Below, in pieces: positions 25,297 through 34,001 of a stretch of 64,000 bases of DNA; the stretch's first letter is position 1; every line of letters begins with the position of its first letter. This DNA comes from Streptomyces carminius (GTDB taxonomy: Bacteria; Actinomycetota; Actinomycetes; Streptomycetales; Streptomycetaceae). The notes below the pieces were generated by a model that saw nothing but the letters and a program-made list of their open reading frames with translations, ran no database searches and was not told the DNA's origin. The stretch is from NCBI RefSeq assembly GCF_002794255.1, contig NZ_PGGW01000008.1:1-64000 (forward strand), written 5' to 3'. Both the position numbers and the translations under genes were made by a program.

Positions 25297-25748
25297 TCAG
25301 TCAGGACGCTTCTGGTTCTCGATGTACTCCTTGACCACGGCCGGCGGCGCACCGCCACATGAGCCGGCGAAGTAGGAGGGGGACCAGAGGTGGTTTCCCC
25401 ACAGGTAGCGGTGGAGGTGGTCGGGGAACTCTCCCCCCTGGCCCTTCGGCCGGGTGGTACCCCCAGGCGGAGGCGTCGGGCGGAGACGCCCTTGAGGCTG
25501 CCGACCAGCCGGGACAGCGTGACCTGAGGCGGATAGTGCACCAGAAGGTGCACGTGGTCGGTCTCGCCGTGGAACTCGCGCGGCTCGGCGCCGAAGTCCG
25601 TCACACCTCGCGCATGATCTCTTCGCAGCGCTTGAGGATGGTGGCGGTGAAGACGCCGCGCCGGTACTTCGGAGTGAAGGCCAGATGCGGGTGCAGGGGG
25701 TGAACGGCGCTTCTTCCCGTGTGTGGCGACCCCCCATTGCAGTGACAT
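25297..25748 (-). pseudogene. tnpA: IS200-type Y1 transposase TnpA, frameshifted
   Basis: The HUH single-strand transposase is recognisable only by joining frames. It starts MSLQWGVATHG, continues as HLAFTPKYRRGVFTATILKR, then TDFGAEPREFHGETDHVHLL (the HUH pair is HVH), and ends WSPSYFAGSCGGAPPAVVKE with the catalytic Tyr just after. Frame changes fall near 25705, near 25612 (where TGA follows MREV) and near 25470, where about 35 extra bases appear. It cannot make a full enzyme, so the element can move only if helped. Confidence 0.8.
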
Positions 25749-25770
25749 ACGGTGGTGTTACGATCACTCT

Positions 25771-26954
25771 GTGAAGCTGGTTGTGCAGGTGAAACTCCTC
25801 CCGGACGCGGTGCAGGCACCGGCGCTTGAGTCGACCCTGCACGCGGCCAACAAGGCCGCCACCTGGGTGTCGGCCCTCTCGTTCGAACACTTCGGCCTCA
25901 CCGGATCGGTCCGTGAGCTGCGGAAGCTGTGCTACGGGGAGCTGAAGGCCCAAGGATTCGGCGCGCAGGCCGCCCAGCACATCATCAAACGCGTCGCCGA
26001 CGCGTATACGACACTGCGGGCGAACATCAAGGCCGGAAACCTCGGCCCCCCGGGAGCCCAGCGCCGCCGCAAGGCCGAGTCCAGGCCGGTCACCTTCCGC
26101 CCCGAGGCGGCGCACACCTACGATGACCGCTGCCTGTCGTGGAACTACGACGCCCAGACGGTGAGCATCTGGACCCTGGACGGCCGCCTCAAACACGTTT
26201 CGTTCGCCTGCTCCCCCGGCGCGCTCAAGCAGCTTGCCCAGTCCCGCAAGGGCGAGACGGATTTGATGATGCGGGACGGGAAGCTGTTCCTGGCCGCCAC
26301 CATCGACGTGCCCGACCCGGAGGTGTCCGAGCCGAAGGGATTCCTCGGGGTGGACCGGGGCCTCACCAACCTCGCCACCACCTCCGACGGAGACAACCAC
26401 ACCGGGCGCCGCCTGGGCCGCTACCGCCGCTGGCAGGCCCGCAAACGGGCCGAACTCCAAGCCAGACAGACCCGCTCCGCCAAGCAACTGCTGAAGAAGC
26501 GGGCCCGCCGCGAGGCGCGGCACGCCACCCACATCAACCACATCATCGCCAAGACTGTCGTTGCTGTCGCCCAACGCACCGAGCGCGGCCTTGCCCTGGA
26601 GGAACTGCGGGGCATCCGCGAGCGGGTCACGGTTCCGCGCGACCAGCGAGCACGCCAGTCGGCCTGGCCCCCTTCCACCAGCTCGGCGCCTTCGTCGAGT
26701 ACAAGGCACGCCGAGCCGGCGTGCCGTTCATCGAGGTGGATCCGGCCCACACCTCGCAGCGCTGTCCGCGCTGCGGCCACACCGAGCGCGCCAACCGGCG
26801 CACCCGGGACCACTTCTGCTGTCGTCGGTGCGGCCTCGCTGGGCCGGCCGACCACGTCGCCGGGGTCAACATCGCCACGCGAGCGGCCACGGCGTGGGTA
26901 TTCGTCAACATGCCCGACCCGGCCCCCGCGCAGCGCGGGAACCGGTGGATGTGA
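25771..26954 (+). pseudogene. tnpB: TnpB RNA-guided nuclease of IS605, frameshifted
   Basis: An OrfB/TnpB homologue starting at the GTG at 25771 (VKLVVQVKLLPDAVQAPALE). The RuvC-like residues are visible: Asp in FLGVDRGLTN, Glu in LALEELRGIRERV, and a late Asp in GPADHVAGVNIATRA. The zinc finger (CPRCGH...CCRRCG) is intact. A single extra C in the C5 run at about 26668-26672 shifts the frame before the last 95 codons, separating the zinc finger and last Asp from the rest. One base would restore it, so recent decay or a sequencing error is possible. Confidence 0.8.
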
Positions 26955-27051
26955 CCCGTGACCGTCCTGCCGTAGGGGGCAGTCGGGAGCATAAACAGAG
27001 CCGCATCGAACCGAGCCAACAAGCCCGGTCGTTCACGGCTGAGTAGTTGAC
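26860..27051 (+). ncRNA. Candidate omega (reRNA) guide RNA of TnpB
   Basis: By analogy with characterised TnpB systems, the guide RNA spans the 3' end of tnpB and the right end. The segment holds a small CTGCC/GGCAG hairpin after the tnpB stop and the decayed right-end hairpin up to TTGAC at 27047-27051. The natural guide would then be uppP coding sequence from 27052. The start is arbitrary, and transcription is not shown. Confidence 0.3.
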
Positions 27052-27920
27052 TGCGCCACCTCGCCCGCGTGCGGGGAGACCGCCCCGGCCGCGATGAGCC
27101 CGAAGATCAGCAGGCCCAGCAGTATGCGGTAGACCACGAACGGCATGAAGCTCCTGGTGGAGATGAACCTCATGAACCAGGCGATGACCGCGTAGGCCAC
27201 GAAGAAGGCCAGCACGGTCGCGAAGACCGTCGGGCCCCAGGAGACATGCCCCTCGCCGATCTCCGTCAGCTCGAACAGGCCGGAGGCCAGCACCGCGGGG
27301 ATGGCCAGCAGGAAGGAGTAGCGGGCGGCGGCCTCCCGACTGTAGTTCATGAACAGCCCGCCGCTGATCGTCGCGCCGGACCGGGAGACCCCCGGGATCA
27401 GGGCCATCGCCTGGGCCATGCCGTACAGCAGGCCGTCGCGCACGGTCAGGTGCTCCAGCGTCTTGCGCTCCCGCGCGGCGCGGTGCCGCCCGCCGGCCGT
27501 GTCGCGCGCCGCGAGCCGGTCGGCGACGCCGAGCACCACGCCCAGCACGATCAGCGTCGTGGCGATCAGCCGCAGATCACGGAAGGGGCCCTCGATCTGG
27601 TCCTTCAGCGTCAGGCCGAGAACGCCGATCGGGATCGAGCCGACGACCACCAGCCAGCCCAGTTTCGCGTCGTGCTCCTGCCGCGCCCGGCGGTCGTACA
27701 GCGAGCGGAACCAGGCGGAGACGATCCGCACGATGTCCTTGCGGAAGTAGATCAGCACCGCGGTCTCGGTACCGATCTGGGTCACCGCGGTGAAGGCCGC
27801 GCCGGGATCCTCCCAGCCCGCGAAGACCGCGGTCAGCCGCAGATGGGCGCTGGAGGAGATGGGGAGGAACTCGGTCAGCCCCTGGACGAGCCCGAGGATG
27901 AACGCTTCGAACCAAGACAT
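27033..27920 (-). CDS. uppP: Undecaprenyl-diphosphatase
   Basis: Integral membrane BacA/UppP enzyme that dephosphorylates undecaprenyl diphosphate to recycle the peptidoglycan carrier. The 295-residue product has the two signature motifs GLVQGLTEFLPISSSAHL (near residue 10) and LIPGVSRSGATISGG (near residue 175) and about eight membrane helices, so it should be active. The natural tail ends near SPHAGEVA; the last five or six residues (STTQP) and the stop codon are read from the right end of the adjacent IS200/IS605 element. Confidence 0.95.
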   Translation of the reverse strand: MSWFEAFILGLVQGLTEFLPISSSAHLRLTAVFAGWEDPGAAFTAVTQIGTETAVLIYFRKDIVRIVSAWFRSLYDRRARQEHDAKLGWLVVVGSIPIGVLGLTLKDQIEGPFRDLRLIATTLIVLGVVLGVADRLAARDTAGGRHRAARERKTLEHLTVRDGLLYGMAQAMALIPGVSRSGATISGGLFMNYSREAAARYSFLLAIPAVLASGLFELTEIGEGHVSWGPTVFATVLAFFVAYAVIAWFMRFISTRSFMPFVVYRILLGLLIFGLIAAGAVSPHAGEVAQSTTQP

Positions 27921-27976
27921 GACTGGGGTGTGCTCGTCCCTGTGTTGTTGTGATCATCGGTCAGGTCGGGCAGATG

Positions 27977-28813
27977 CTATGACCGGTCGGGAAAGGCGGG
28001 GGAAACAGCGGACGAACGCAGACTCCCGGTATGTACCGGCCCGGTGACCGTTCCGGCGCATCCGGGCTGTCCGGGCGTCGCCTCCGCCTCCACTCCCGTC
28101 TCCACGTCCACCACTGTTCCCCGCAGCCGCGCGCGTCTGCGCCAGGCGACGGCCGCCGCGGTCAGGCCGGGGACCGCTATGAAGGCCGTCGCCGTCAGGA
28201 AGACCGGCGAGGTGGGCGTCGCGGCCTGGCTGCCCGCGACGGCGTAGGCGGCGGTGTTGGGCACACAGCCCAGCGCGGTGGCGGCCAGGAAGGCGGGCCA
28301 GCGCACCCGGGAGACGGCGGCACCGTAGTTGGAGACGGCGAACGGCATCCCGGGCAGCACCCGTACCACCAGCATCGCCCGGAAACCGTGCCGGCTGAGC
28401 TGCCGGTCACCGGCCTTCAGCCAGCGGCCGCGCAGCAGCGGACGCAGCGCCTCCTGCCCCAGCAGCCGCCCCAGTCCGAAGGAGATCCCGGCCCCCAGCA
28501 CCGTCCCGGCCACCGCCGCGGCCGTGCCCAGGGAGGCGCCGAAGAGCGCGCCCGCCGCCAGGTTCAGCACCGGACGCGGCAGGAGCGCCGCCGTGCACAG
28601 CCCGTACGCCGCGGCGAACAGCACCACCGCGGCACCGCCGGAGAGCCGGGGGCGCCAGCCCTCGGTGAGCAGCCGCTGCGGTTCGCAGACCGCCACCGCG
28701 GTGGCGGCCGCCACCAGCAGCAGGACGAGCAGGCACAGACGGGACCAGGGGGAGAGCAGCACCGCGGCACACCGGGCGGCGGGGCCGACGGACTGTGGGA
28801 TGGGGACGGACAC
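27977..28813 (-). CDS. VTT/TVP38-TMEM64 family membrane protein
   Basis: A 278-residue membrane protein of the DedA/VTT superfamily. A first helix (about 25-45) is followed by the VTT core with LLPRPVLNLAAGALFG, GRLLGQEALRPLL and VVRVLPGMPFAVSNYGAA. Family members are implicated in lipid scrambling or transport. The C-terminal 45 residues are a charged, disordered tail. The GTG at 28813 is chosen because it precedes the first basic/hydrophobic segment; no good ribosome site is seen, so the start is uncertain. Confidence 0.82.
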   Translation of the reverse strand: MSVPIPQSVGPAARCAAVLLSPWSRLCLLVLLLVAAATAVAVCEPQRLLTEGWRPRLSGGAAVVLFAAAYGLCTAALLPRPVLNLAAGALFGASLGTAAAVAGTVLGAGISFGLGRLLGQEALRPLLRGRWLKAGDRQLSRHGFRAMLVVRVLPGMPFAVSNYGAAVSRVRWPAFLAATALGCVPNTAAYAVAGSQAATPTSPVFLTATAFIAVPGLTAAAVAWRRRARLRGTVVDVETGVEAEATPGQPGCAGTVTGPVHTGSLRSSAVSPAFPDRS

Positions 28814-29024
28814 CGGTGGAGCGTAACCGACGAAAACGGCCCGTGTCCGGCGTCGCGGGCCGCGCGGAATTCCACGGCACCACCGCCACCAGCGAGAACG
28901 ACCGGAGAGGCGGGCCCGGAAAACCGTTCGGTGGCGGCCCCCGCCGCGTCCGTTGACCACCGGGTGTTCCCCGGTGCGCCGACCCCGCCCGGTCCGGTGT
29001 CCGCGCACCCCGCACAATGGGCGC

Positions 29025-29909
29025 ATGACCGAGCCGGTGGACGAGTCGCTGCCCGTGGTCCGCGCCGTGGACGGGGGCACCGCCCGGTTGCTCCCCGACG
29101 TGGACCGCCGCCGGGCCTGGCTGCTCACCGTCGACGACGCGCCCCAGTCGTACGTGGACCTCGACGACCCGACGCACCTGGAGTTCGAGTACGTACGCCG
29201 CATCGCCCACGTCCTGGACCATGCCGCGGCGCCCGGCGTCCCGCTGGACGTCCTCCACCTGGGCGGCGGGGGCCTGACCCTGCCCCGCTATCTGGCCGCC
29301 ACCCGCCCCGGCTCCCGCCAGCGGGTGGTGGACGCCGACCGGGCGCTGCTCGCGCTGGTCGCCGAGCACCTGCCGCTGCCGGAGACCGAAGGAGGCGGGG
29401 GGCTCGGCGGGCTCGGCGGAATCACAGTGCGGGCCCAGGACGCCCGCGCCGCCCTGCGGGACCGGCCGCCGGGCTCGCTGGACGTGCTGGTGGCGGACGT
29501 CTTCGGCGGCTCCCGCGTCCCGGCGCACCTGACGACCCTGTCCTGCGCGCGGGAGGCCGCCCGGGCGCTGCGCCCCGGCGGGATCTACACCGCCAACCTC
29601 GCCGACGCCGCGCCCTTCGCCTTCCTCCGCTCCCAGCTGGCGACCCTCACGGCGGTCTTCGACCGGCTGTGCCTGATCGCCGAGCCCGCCGTGCTGCGCG
29701 GCCGCCGCTTCGGCAACACCGTGCTGGTCGCCTCCCGGGCCGAGCTGCCGCTGGCCGAACTGGCGCGGGCGGCGGCGGGCGACCCGTTCCCGGCCCGGGT
29801 GGTGCACGGCGGGGAGCTGGCGCGGATCACGGGGGACGCCCGCCCGGTTCAGGAGGCCGACGCGGAGTCCTCGCCGCTGCCGCCGGGCGGTGCCTTCACG
29901 GTCGGCTGA
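29025..29909 (+). CDS. Spermidine synthase-like methyltransferase-fold protein
   Basis: A 294-residue class I SAM-fold protein of the polyamine-synthase family. It has the glycine-rich motif VLHLGGGGLTLPRYLAATRP (near residue 75), followed by an acidic ribose-binding residue in VVDADRALLALV and the LVADVFGGSRVPAHLTT region that carries the catalytic Asp in spermidine synthases. The N-terminal tetramerisation beta-hairpin is shortened, so the real substrate may not be putrescine. A -10-like CACAAT ends 6 bases before the ATG, suggesting a leaderless mRNA. Its end overlaps the convergent MFS gene by 61 bp. Confidence 0.8.
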   Translation: MTEPVDESLPVVRAVDGGTARLLPDVDRRRAWLLTVDDAPQSYVDLDDPTHLEFEYVRRIAHVLDHAAAPGVPLDVLHLGGGGLTLPRYLAATRPGSRQRVVDADRALLALVAEHLPLPETEGGGGLGGLGGITVRAQDARAALRDRPPGSLDVLVADVFGGSRVPAHLTTLSCAREAARALRPGGIYTANLADAAPFAFLRSQLATLTAVFDRLCLIAEPAVLRGRRFGNTVLVASRAELPLAELARAAAGDPFPARVVHGGELARITGDARPVQEADAESSPLPPGGAFTVG

Positions 29910-31198
29910 GACCCGGCGGCCTCCGGCGGCCCCGCCGCGCCGGGCACTCCGGCGGCCGCCGCCGTCGCGGCGACGGCCGGGGGAGCGGAACCGTCGCGCC
30001 GGACCAGGTTCCGTACGTCCGGTACGCACAGCACCGCGGCGGTCAGCAGCACCACCAGGGCCGAGCAGCCCCACAGCGCCGCGGACCGGCCCACCGCCGC
30101 CTCCACCGGCCCGGCCGCGGCGGTGGCCACCGGCACCAGCGCCACGGAGCCCAGCCAGTCGTAGGCCGAGACCCGGGAGAACTTCTCCTCCGGCACCTCC
30201 TGGTGCAGCGCCAGCATCCAGGTCACCCCGAACACCTCCAGGGCCACCCCGGTGGCGAACATCACCGCGGCCAGCCACCCGGCGGACAGCGGCACCGCCA
30301 GCGCCGCCGAGGGCAGCGCCAGCGGGAAGACGCACAGCGCGCCGGTGAGCAGGATGCGGCGCGGCCGCCAGCGGGTCATCAGCAGTCCGCCGAGCACCGT
30401 GCCCGCGCCGAAGGCGGCCAGCGCCAGGCCCCAGGGCCGGGCGCCGCCCAGGTGCTCGGCGGCCACCTGCGGTCCGTACACCGCCTCGGCCGCCGCGACC
30501 ACCGCGTTGACGACGGAGAACTGCGCCACCACCGCCCACAGCCACGGCCGTCCCGCCACCTCGCGCCAGCCGTCCCGCAGATCGCCGAGCAGCCCGCCGC
30601 CCGCCTCGCGTTCGGGCATCCCGCGCAGGTCGAGGAAGGCGCGCAGCGCGCCCGCCACCGCGAAGGCGGCGGCGTCCACGGCCAGCACCCAGCCGGGGCC
30701 GACGGCGGCGATCAGCGCGCCGCCCAGGGCCGCGCCGCCGATGGCGGCGCCGTTGACACCCATCCGGAACACCGCGAAGGCGCGCGCGGCCTGTCCGCCG
30801 CCGACGCTGGCGAGCACCATGCCCTCGGCGGCCGGGGCGAAGAAGGCGTGCCCGGTGCCGCCCAGCGCGGACAGCACCGCCATCTGCCACAGCAGCGCGT
30901 CCCCCGAGAGCACCAGCGCCGCGAAGACGCCCTGGGAGGCGCAGTTGAGCACGTTGGCCGCCACCATCACCCGGTGGCGCGGCAGCCGGTCCGCGACGGC
31001 CCCGCCGACCAGCAGGAAGGCCACCAGCGGTACGGTGCGGGCCGCGGCCACCAGACCCACGTCGGTGCCGTCGCCGCCCAGGGCGAGCACGGCGAACGCC
31101 GCCGCGATCAGCGCCCCGGAGTTGCCCATGCCGGTGACCACGGCGGCGGCCGTCAGCAGGGTGTAGTTGCGACCGGCCCAGGAGGGGCGGGCGGTCAT
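29849..31198 (-). CDS. MFS transporter
   Basis: A 449-residue major facilitator protein, probably a drug or metabolite exporter. Twelve hydrophobic segments are visible, with the loop motif GGAVADRLPRHRVMV between helices 2 and 3. The last 45 residues are an Ala/Pro/Gly-rich tail and include the part overlapping the neighbouring gene. The ATG overlaps the stop of the upstream exported-domain gene by four bases (ATGA), so these two are translationally coupled. Confidence 0.85.
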   Translation of the reverse strand: MTARPSWAGRNYTLLTAAAVVTGMGNSGALIAAAFAVLALGGDGTDVGLVAAARTVPLVAFLLVGGAVADRLPRHRVMVAANVLNCASQGVFAALVLSGDALLWQMAVLSALGGTGHAFFAPAAEGMVLASVGGGQAARAFAVFRMGVNGAAIGGAALGGALIAAVGPGWVLAVDAAAFAVAGALRAFLDLRGMPEREAGGGLLGDLRDGWREVAGRPWLWAVVAQFSVVNAVVAAAEAVYGPQVAAEHLGGARPWGLALAAFGAGTVLGGLLMTRWRPRRILLTGALCVFPLALPSAALAVPLSAGWLAAVMFATGVALEVFGVTWMLALHQEVPEEKFSRVSAYDWLGSVALVPVATAAAGPVEAAVGRSAALWGCSALVVLLTAAVLCVPDVRNLVRRDGSAPPAVAATAAAAGVPGAAGPPEAAGSQPTVKAPPGGSGEDSASAS

Positions 31199-32241
31199 TC
31201 CTCCTCGGCGTACGGGCGCAGACTGGCGGTCATCTTGTCGATGACGGCCTGCGGGACCTCGTCCTTGACCCCGGCGTCGCTGACGAGCACCCAGATGCGC
31301 AGGTCGTTGGTGCCGTCGATCCAGGACAGGGCCACGGCCTTGCCGTCGGAGTCACACTTGTTGCCCTTCTTCACCCCGGTGGCCGTGGCGGACGCGATGT
31401 GCCCCTTGATGCCGTGCGCGTTGGAGAACGGCTTCGCCCTGGTCAGCCTGACGGTGTCCTTCTGCTCGCCGTAGGCGGCGTAGACGAAGTTCTCCGCGGC
31501 GAGCTCCGCGCCCTCGACGGTGTCACGGGAGCCCTGGCCGCCCTTGCTGCCGACGACGGACCGGGTGTACTCGCTGTTCCCGGACTTGCACCAGCCCTCC
31601 TTGTGGACGGCCGGGGCGCTGAAGGCGACCAGCGGGCCGGAGAAGGGGTCGTCCTTGTCCTTCTGCCCGTAACCGATGATCGTGTCCTCCGACCGCACCT
31701 TCCAGTCGGGCGGTACGTCGAAGGCGCTGTGGTGCTTGGCGTTGGTGACCACCTGCCAGCCGGGGACCACCGGATCGGGCTTCTCCGGGGCGAGACCGTC
31801 GCGCGGGTTGCTCGGGTCGTCCTCCCGCTTCTCCGGCTCCTCGCTCGGCGTCGCGCCGTCCCCGGTGGAGGGCTCCGCGCTCGGTGACGCGGCCTTGTCG
31901 CCGCCCCCGGCGGTCTTCTCCCCGCCGTCGTCCCGCAGGACGAGGACCCCGGTGACCACGGCCGCGGCGATCACCGCGACGGCCACGACGACGGCGATCG
32001 CCGCGGTCCTGCCGCCCTTTCCGCCGCCCGGCTGCGGCTGCGGGGCACCGGGCCCGCCGGGCTGCCCCCACGGTCCGCCGGGCTGTGCCTGGTACGGGTT
32101 CGGCGCCTGGTACCCGGGCGCCTGGTAGGGGTTCGGCGCCTGGTACCCGGGCGTCTGGTACGGATTGGGCTGCTGCGGGCCCTGCTGGTTCTGCGGGTCG
32201 TGCGGGTTCTGCTCGCCCCCGGGCTGCTGTCCTGGCCACAT
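31195..32241 (-). CDS. Membrane-anchored extracytoplasmic protein with Pro/Tyr/Gln repeat
   Basis: A 348-residue type II membrane protein. The cytoplasmic N-terminus (1-75) carries near-identical repeats of NPYQAPGYQAP. One membrane helix (about 80-105) follows, then a Ser/Pro/Glu linker and an external domain (about 165-345) with two cysteines and the motif VVTNAKHHSAFDVPPDWKV, a pattern seen in many streptomycete proteins of unknown function. It is coupled to the downstream MFS gene by a 4-base overlap. Confidence 0.75.
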   Translation of the reverse strand: MWPGQQPGGEQNPHDPQNQQGPQQPNPYQTPGYQAPNPYQAPGYQAPNPYQAQPGGPWGQPGGPGAPQPQPGGGKGGRTAAIAVVVAVAVIAAAVVTGVLVLRDDGGEKTAGGGDKAASPSAEPSTGDGATPSEEPEKREDDPSNPRDGLAPEKPDPVVPGWQVVTNAKHHSAFDVPPDWKVRSEDTIIGYGQKDKDDPFSGPLVAFSAPAVHKEGWCKSGNSEYTRSVVGSKGGQGSRDTVEGAELAAENFVYAAYGEQKDTVRLTRAKPFSNAHGIKGHIASATATGVKKGNKCDSDGKAVALSWIDGTNDLRIWVLVSDAGVKDEVPQAVIDKMTASLRPYAEEE

Positions 32242-32331
32242 GGCCAGAACCTTAGAGGTGCCCCGCGGCCGCGGCCACGGCCGCCCCCGCTTCGGTACGG
32301 AGCCGGTACACGCCGGAGCCGCCCACTCCCT

Positions 32332-32877
32332 TCACTCCTTGCCGGGCACGTCGGTGAGCGTCTCCCGGTGCGTGCCGGCCAGGTCCTGGTACATGGCCGC
32401 GTTCACCCTGATGCCCTCCCGCTCCTCGGCGGTCAGCTCGCGCCTGATCCGGGCGGGCACCCCGGCGACCAGGGAACCGGGCGGGATCACCATGCCCTGC
32501 GGGACCAGCGTGTGCGCCGCGACCAGCGAACCGGTGCCGATCCGGGCGCCGTTCAGCACGGTCGCGCCCATCCCGATCAGCACCTCGTCCTCGACCGCAC
32601 AGCCGTGCAGCACCGCGTTGTGTCCCACCGAGACCCGCTCGCCGACCACGGCGGGGAAGCCCGGATCGGCGTGCACGGTGCAGTTGTCCTGGATGTTGCT
32701 GCCCGGGCCGACGGTGATCGCGTCGCAGTCGCCGCGCAGCACCGCGTTGTACCAGACGCTCGCGCCCGCGCCCAGCGACACCTCTCCGACCACCACGGCC
32801 GTCGCGGCGAGGTGCGCCTCCGGGTGTACCACCGGTTCCCTGCCGCCCACGCCCGCGACCGTCGCCCGCCGTTCCAT
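32332..32877 (-). CDS. Gamma-carbonic anhydrase-like hexapeptide-repeat protein
   Basis: A 181-residue left-handed beta-helix protein of the gamma-class carbonic anhydrase/YrdA group. The zinc-ligand histidines are visible in DNCTVHAD and SVGHNAVLHGC, and the Arg/Asp and Gln residues in LRGDCDAI and NIQDN are kept. The ATG at 32877 is chosen, as it begins the first coil region and follows GGGAGAGAG. It could hydrate CO2 or be an inactive acyltransferase-like relative; the full His triad favours metal binding. Confidence 0.85.
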   Translation of the reverse strand: MERRATVAGVGGREPVVHPEAHLAATAVVVGEVSLGAGASVWYNAVLRGDCDAITVGPGSNIQDNCTVHADPGFPAVVGERVSVGHNAVLHGCAVEDEVLIGMGATVLNGARIGTGSLVAAHTLVPQGMVIPPGSLVAGVPARIRRELTAEEREGIRVNAAMYQDLAGTHRETLTDVPGKE

Positions 32878-33009
32878 CAGCTCTCTCCCGTTCTCCCGGC
32901 CCGCTCCGGCTCCCGTCCGCCCCTCCGCCCGCGTGGCGGACGGAGGGCGGGGCAAGGATCACAGCACACTCCGCGGTGCGCCGCACGCCGGGGCGTCTAC
33001 GGTGAGCGG

Positions 33010-33801
33010 ATGGCCATGCGCAGGAACGTGCTCCCGTCCCCCCTGTCCGGGCTGCCCGCCCGGCTGCTGTCCCGCGCCGTGCACGCGCTGTGGCGCCGGG
33101 CGCAGCGGGCCGGCGCCGTCACGGCCGCCCGCCCCGGCCCGTACGCCTTCCGCCGGATCGGCACCGGCACCCGGCTGGCCTTCCCGCAGGGCACGCTGTT
33201 CGGCACCCGGTGGATCGAGCTGGGCGACCACTGCGTCATCGGCGCCGAGGTGACGCTGACCGCCGGGATGATGCCGGACCTCGACCTCGGCCCGGAGGCG
33301 GTCCTGCGGCTGGGGGACGGTGTGGTCCTCGGCCGCGGCAGCCATGTGGTCGCGGACACCGCCCGGGCGGGCGTGACCATCGGGAACGACGTGTTCTGCG
33401 GCCCGTACGTCTACATCACCTCCACCAACCACTCCTACGACGACCCCCACCGGCCGGTCGGCAGGCAGTGGCCGCGCTCGGCCCCCGTGGAGATCGGCGC
33501 GGGCAGCTGGCTGGGCACGGGCGCGGTGGTGCTGCCGGGGGCACGGCTGGGCCGGAACACGGTGGTGGCGGCCGGGGCGGTCGTCCGCGGCGAGGTGCCC
33601 GACCACGCCGTGGTCGCGGGCGCGCCCGCGCGGGTCGTACGGCGCTGGGACCCCGAGGACGGCTGGTGCCCCCCGCTGCGCACCCCGCCGCCCGTACCGG
33701 TCCCCGAGGGCGTCACTTCCGAGCAGTTGCTGGCGCTTGCGGGACCGGACGCGCCGGGGCCCGCGGCGGGCGGACCGGCCGCGGGCCGGGAAACGGGGTA
33801 A
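33010..33801 (+). CDS. Hexapeptide-repeat acyltransferase (LbH family)
   Basis: A 263-residue acyltransferase of the maltose/galactoside O-acetyltransferase type. It has hexapeptide turns from about residue 60 to 200, the catalytic-loop STNHSYDDPHRPVG (His for acetyl transfer) and AGSWLGTGAVVLPGARLGRN coils. The substrate is unknown, perhaps a cell-envelope sugar. A TACGGT -10-like box (32998-33003) ends 6 bases before the ATG and there is no ribosome site, so it is probably leaderless. It is divergent from the gamma-carbonic anhydrase gene. Confidence 0.82.
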   Translation: MAMRRNVLPSPLSGLPARLLSRAVHALWRRAQRAGAVTAARPGPYAFRRIGTGTRLAFPQGTLFGTRWIELGDHCVIGAEVTLTAGMMPDLDLGPEAVLRLGDGVVLGRGSHVVADTARAGVTIGNDVFCGPYVYITSTNHSYDDPHRPVGRQWPRSAPVEIGAGSWLGTGAVVLPGARLGRNTVVAAGAVVRGEVPDHAVVAGAPARVVRRWDPEDGWCPPLRTPPPVPVPEGVTSEQLLALAGPDAPGPAAGGPAAGRETG

Positions 33802-33852
33802 CCGGAGAACGACGGGGAACGAAGGGGAACGACGGAGGAGGTGCGTGGGACC

Positions 33853-33954
33853 GTGGACAACCGGAATCTCCGACTGCTGCTGCTCATCGCTGTCGCCCTG
33901 CACGGCCTGGCACTGGCCCTGTACGTCGCGCGCCGTCACTGGGAACTGTTCTAG
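33853..33954 (+). CDS. 33-residue single-pass membrane peptide
   Basis: A very small gene with a strong ribosome site (GGAGGAGGTG) 9 bases before the GTG at 33853. The product is one hydrophobic helix (LRLLLLIAVALHGLALALYV) ending in basic residues and HWELF. Its 3' end lies inside a 19-bp tandem duplication. It follows the acyltransferase gene by 51 bp and may be co-transcribed. The function is unknown; the call rests on the ribosome site and helix pattern. Confidence 0.5.
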   Translation: MDNRNLRLLLLIAVALHGLALALYVARRHWELF

Positions 33955-33972
33955 TCACTGGGAACTGTTCTA
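33935..33972 (+). repeat. Exact 19-bp tandem duplication
   Basis: Two perfect copies of GTCACTGGGAACTGTTCTA (33935-33953, 33954-33972), the first spanning the final codons and part of the stop of the small membrane peptide. Confidence 0.95.
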
Positions 33973-34001
33973 GCGGTCCCCGCCCGGGCTCCGGGACCGG
34001 G

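Larger units (their letters stand above)
25191..27051 (+). mobile_element. Decayed IS200/IS605-family element (divergent tnpA and tnpB)
   Basis: The element has the classic layout: tnpA on the minus strand, tnpB on the plus strand, starts facing outwards. Both genes are frameshifted. The right boundary is put at TTGAC (27047-27051) because the sequence before it is a typical imperfect right-end hairpin (from about 27020). The left boundary is uncertain; a hairpin CCCCG-TGCG-TTTA-CGCA-T-CGGGG at 25202-25224 marks the left end or a remnant of a related element. Insertion at the 3' end of uppP replaced that gene's natural stop. Confidence 0.75.

Noticed and set aside
25723..25770. Upstream ATG for TnpB at 25723
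   Set aside because: TnpB proteins normally begin just before the VKLVVQVKL strand, which fits GTG 25771; the upstream codons read through the divergent tnpA start.
28031..31474. A 1147-codon plus-strand open frame
   Set aside because: It is antisense to the VTT and MFS genes and crosses the spermidine-synthase-like gene out of frame. Composition is Gly/Arg/His-rich and no domain is visible; long empty frames are expected at this GC content.
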